The position numbers were made by a program, and so were the translations under genes. 5,763 bases of DNA, taken from positions 1 to 5,763 of the forward strand of contig PXTR01000062.1 of NCBI GenBank assembly GCA_003023245.1. Direction: 5' to 3'. This document shows, in pieces, positions 5,619 through 5,763 of this stretch (its first letter is position 1; every line of letters starts with the position of its first letter). The notes beneath the pieces were generated by a model. That model had not been told where the DNA came from. It did no database searches and saw only the letters and a list, made by a program, of their open reading frames with translations. This DNA comes from Bacteroidetes bacterium QS_8_68_15 (GTDB lineage: Bacteria; Bacteroidota; Rhodothermia; Rhodothermales; Salinibacteraceae).

Positions 5619-5763
5619 GTGTGCATCCGGTGATAGGCGCTCGCCGAGGAGAGGTTCCGAGGTCGCCGGGAAGGCGGGGAGGGGCGTCCCGGCAAACGGG
5701 TGAGCCGAAAGGGTGAAAAGCGTGGAAGCCGACGGGGAAAAGTTGGGCGAAAAGAACGTCGGT
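5619..5763. other. Region upstream of the tRNA with small dyads, no gene
   Basis: No convincing gene is seen. A minus-strand frame stays open through here, but it runs straight on into the tRNA and has no start or recognisable protein character. Two dyads are present: GCCGGGA/TCCCGGC (5665-5671 and 5687-5693, 15-base loop) and CCGACG/CGTCGG (5729-5734 and 5757-5762). The plus strand from 5705 is purine-rich, with GAAAAG at 5715, 5737 and 5749. These may belong to the control region of a gene beyond the right edge. Confidence 0.3.

Noticed and set aside
5439..5633. 64-residue plus-strand open frame containing 'SEGFEPSTFGTGNRR'
   Set aside because: This is the well-known spurious translation of the strand opposite a tRNA gene; it lies over tRNA-Arg.

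Overview
The window is GC-rich, gene-dense bacterial DNA. Its proteins carry acidic, Asp/Glu-rich tails and loops, and no start codon has a recognisable Shine-Dalgarno sequence in front of it. Together with the protein families present, this suggests a Rhodothermota/Bacteroidota-type bacterium (Salinibacter/Rhodothermus-like), perhaps salt-adapted. That placement is inference; no rRNA or other taxonomic marker is present.

Layout: at the left edge is the first 53 codons of a minus-strand membrane protein (1-159). A 282-bp divergent intergenic region follows, with promoter-like and repeat sequences close to a TetR/AcrR-type regulator (442-1083, +). The gap between the regulator and the next gene is filled almost exactly by a 167-bp element with inverted-repeat ends built from TGATGCGT units (1083-1249). 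Next come a long-chain fatty acid-CoA ligase (1255-3213, +), a membrane-anchored endonuclease/exonuclease/phosphatase (EEP) family protein with an acidic repeat-bearing tail (3305-4570, +), and a CDP-alcohol phosphatidyltransferase whose spaced motif and 'GFPSYWN' block identify it as phosphatidylcholine synthase, Pcs (4635-5432, +). Beyond it are several hairpins and a minus-strand tRNA-Arg with anticodon CCG (5545-5618), then about 145 bp with small dyads and no gene.

How it works together: the plus-strand genes share a plausible membrane-lipid theme. The ligase activates fatty acids to acyl-CoA and Pcs condenses CDP-diacylglycerol with choline to make phosphatidylcholine. The EEP protein is a predicted membrane-tethered metal-dependent phosphodiesterase or phosphatase of unknown substrate. 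The TetR-type protein is placed to control either the ligase downstream or the divergent membrane protein. No mobile-element gene, CRISPR array or obvious defence system is present. The parts most worth a second look are the inverted-repeat element between regulator and ligase, the Pcs gene, and the EEP protein's architecture.
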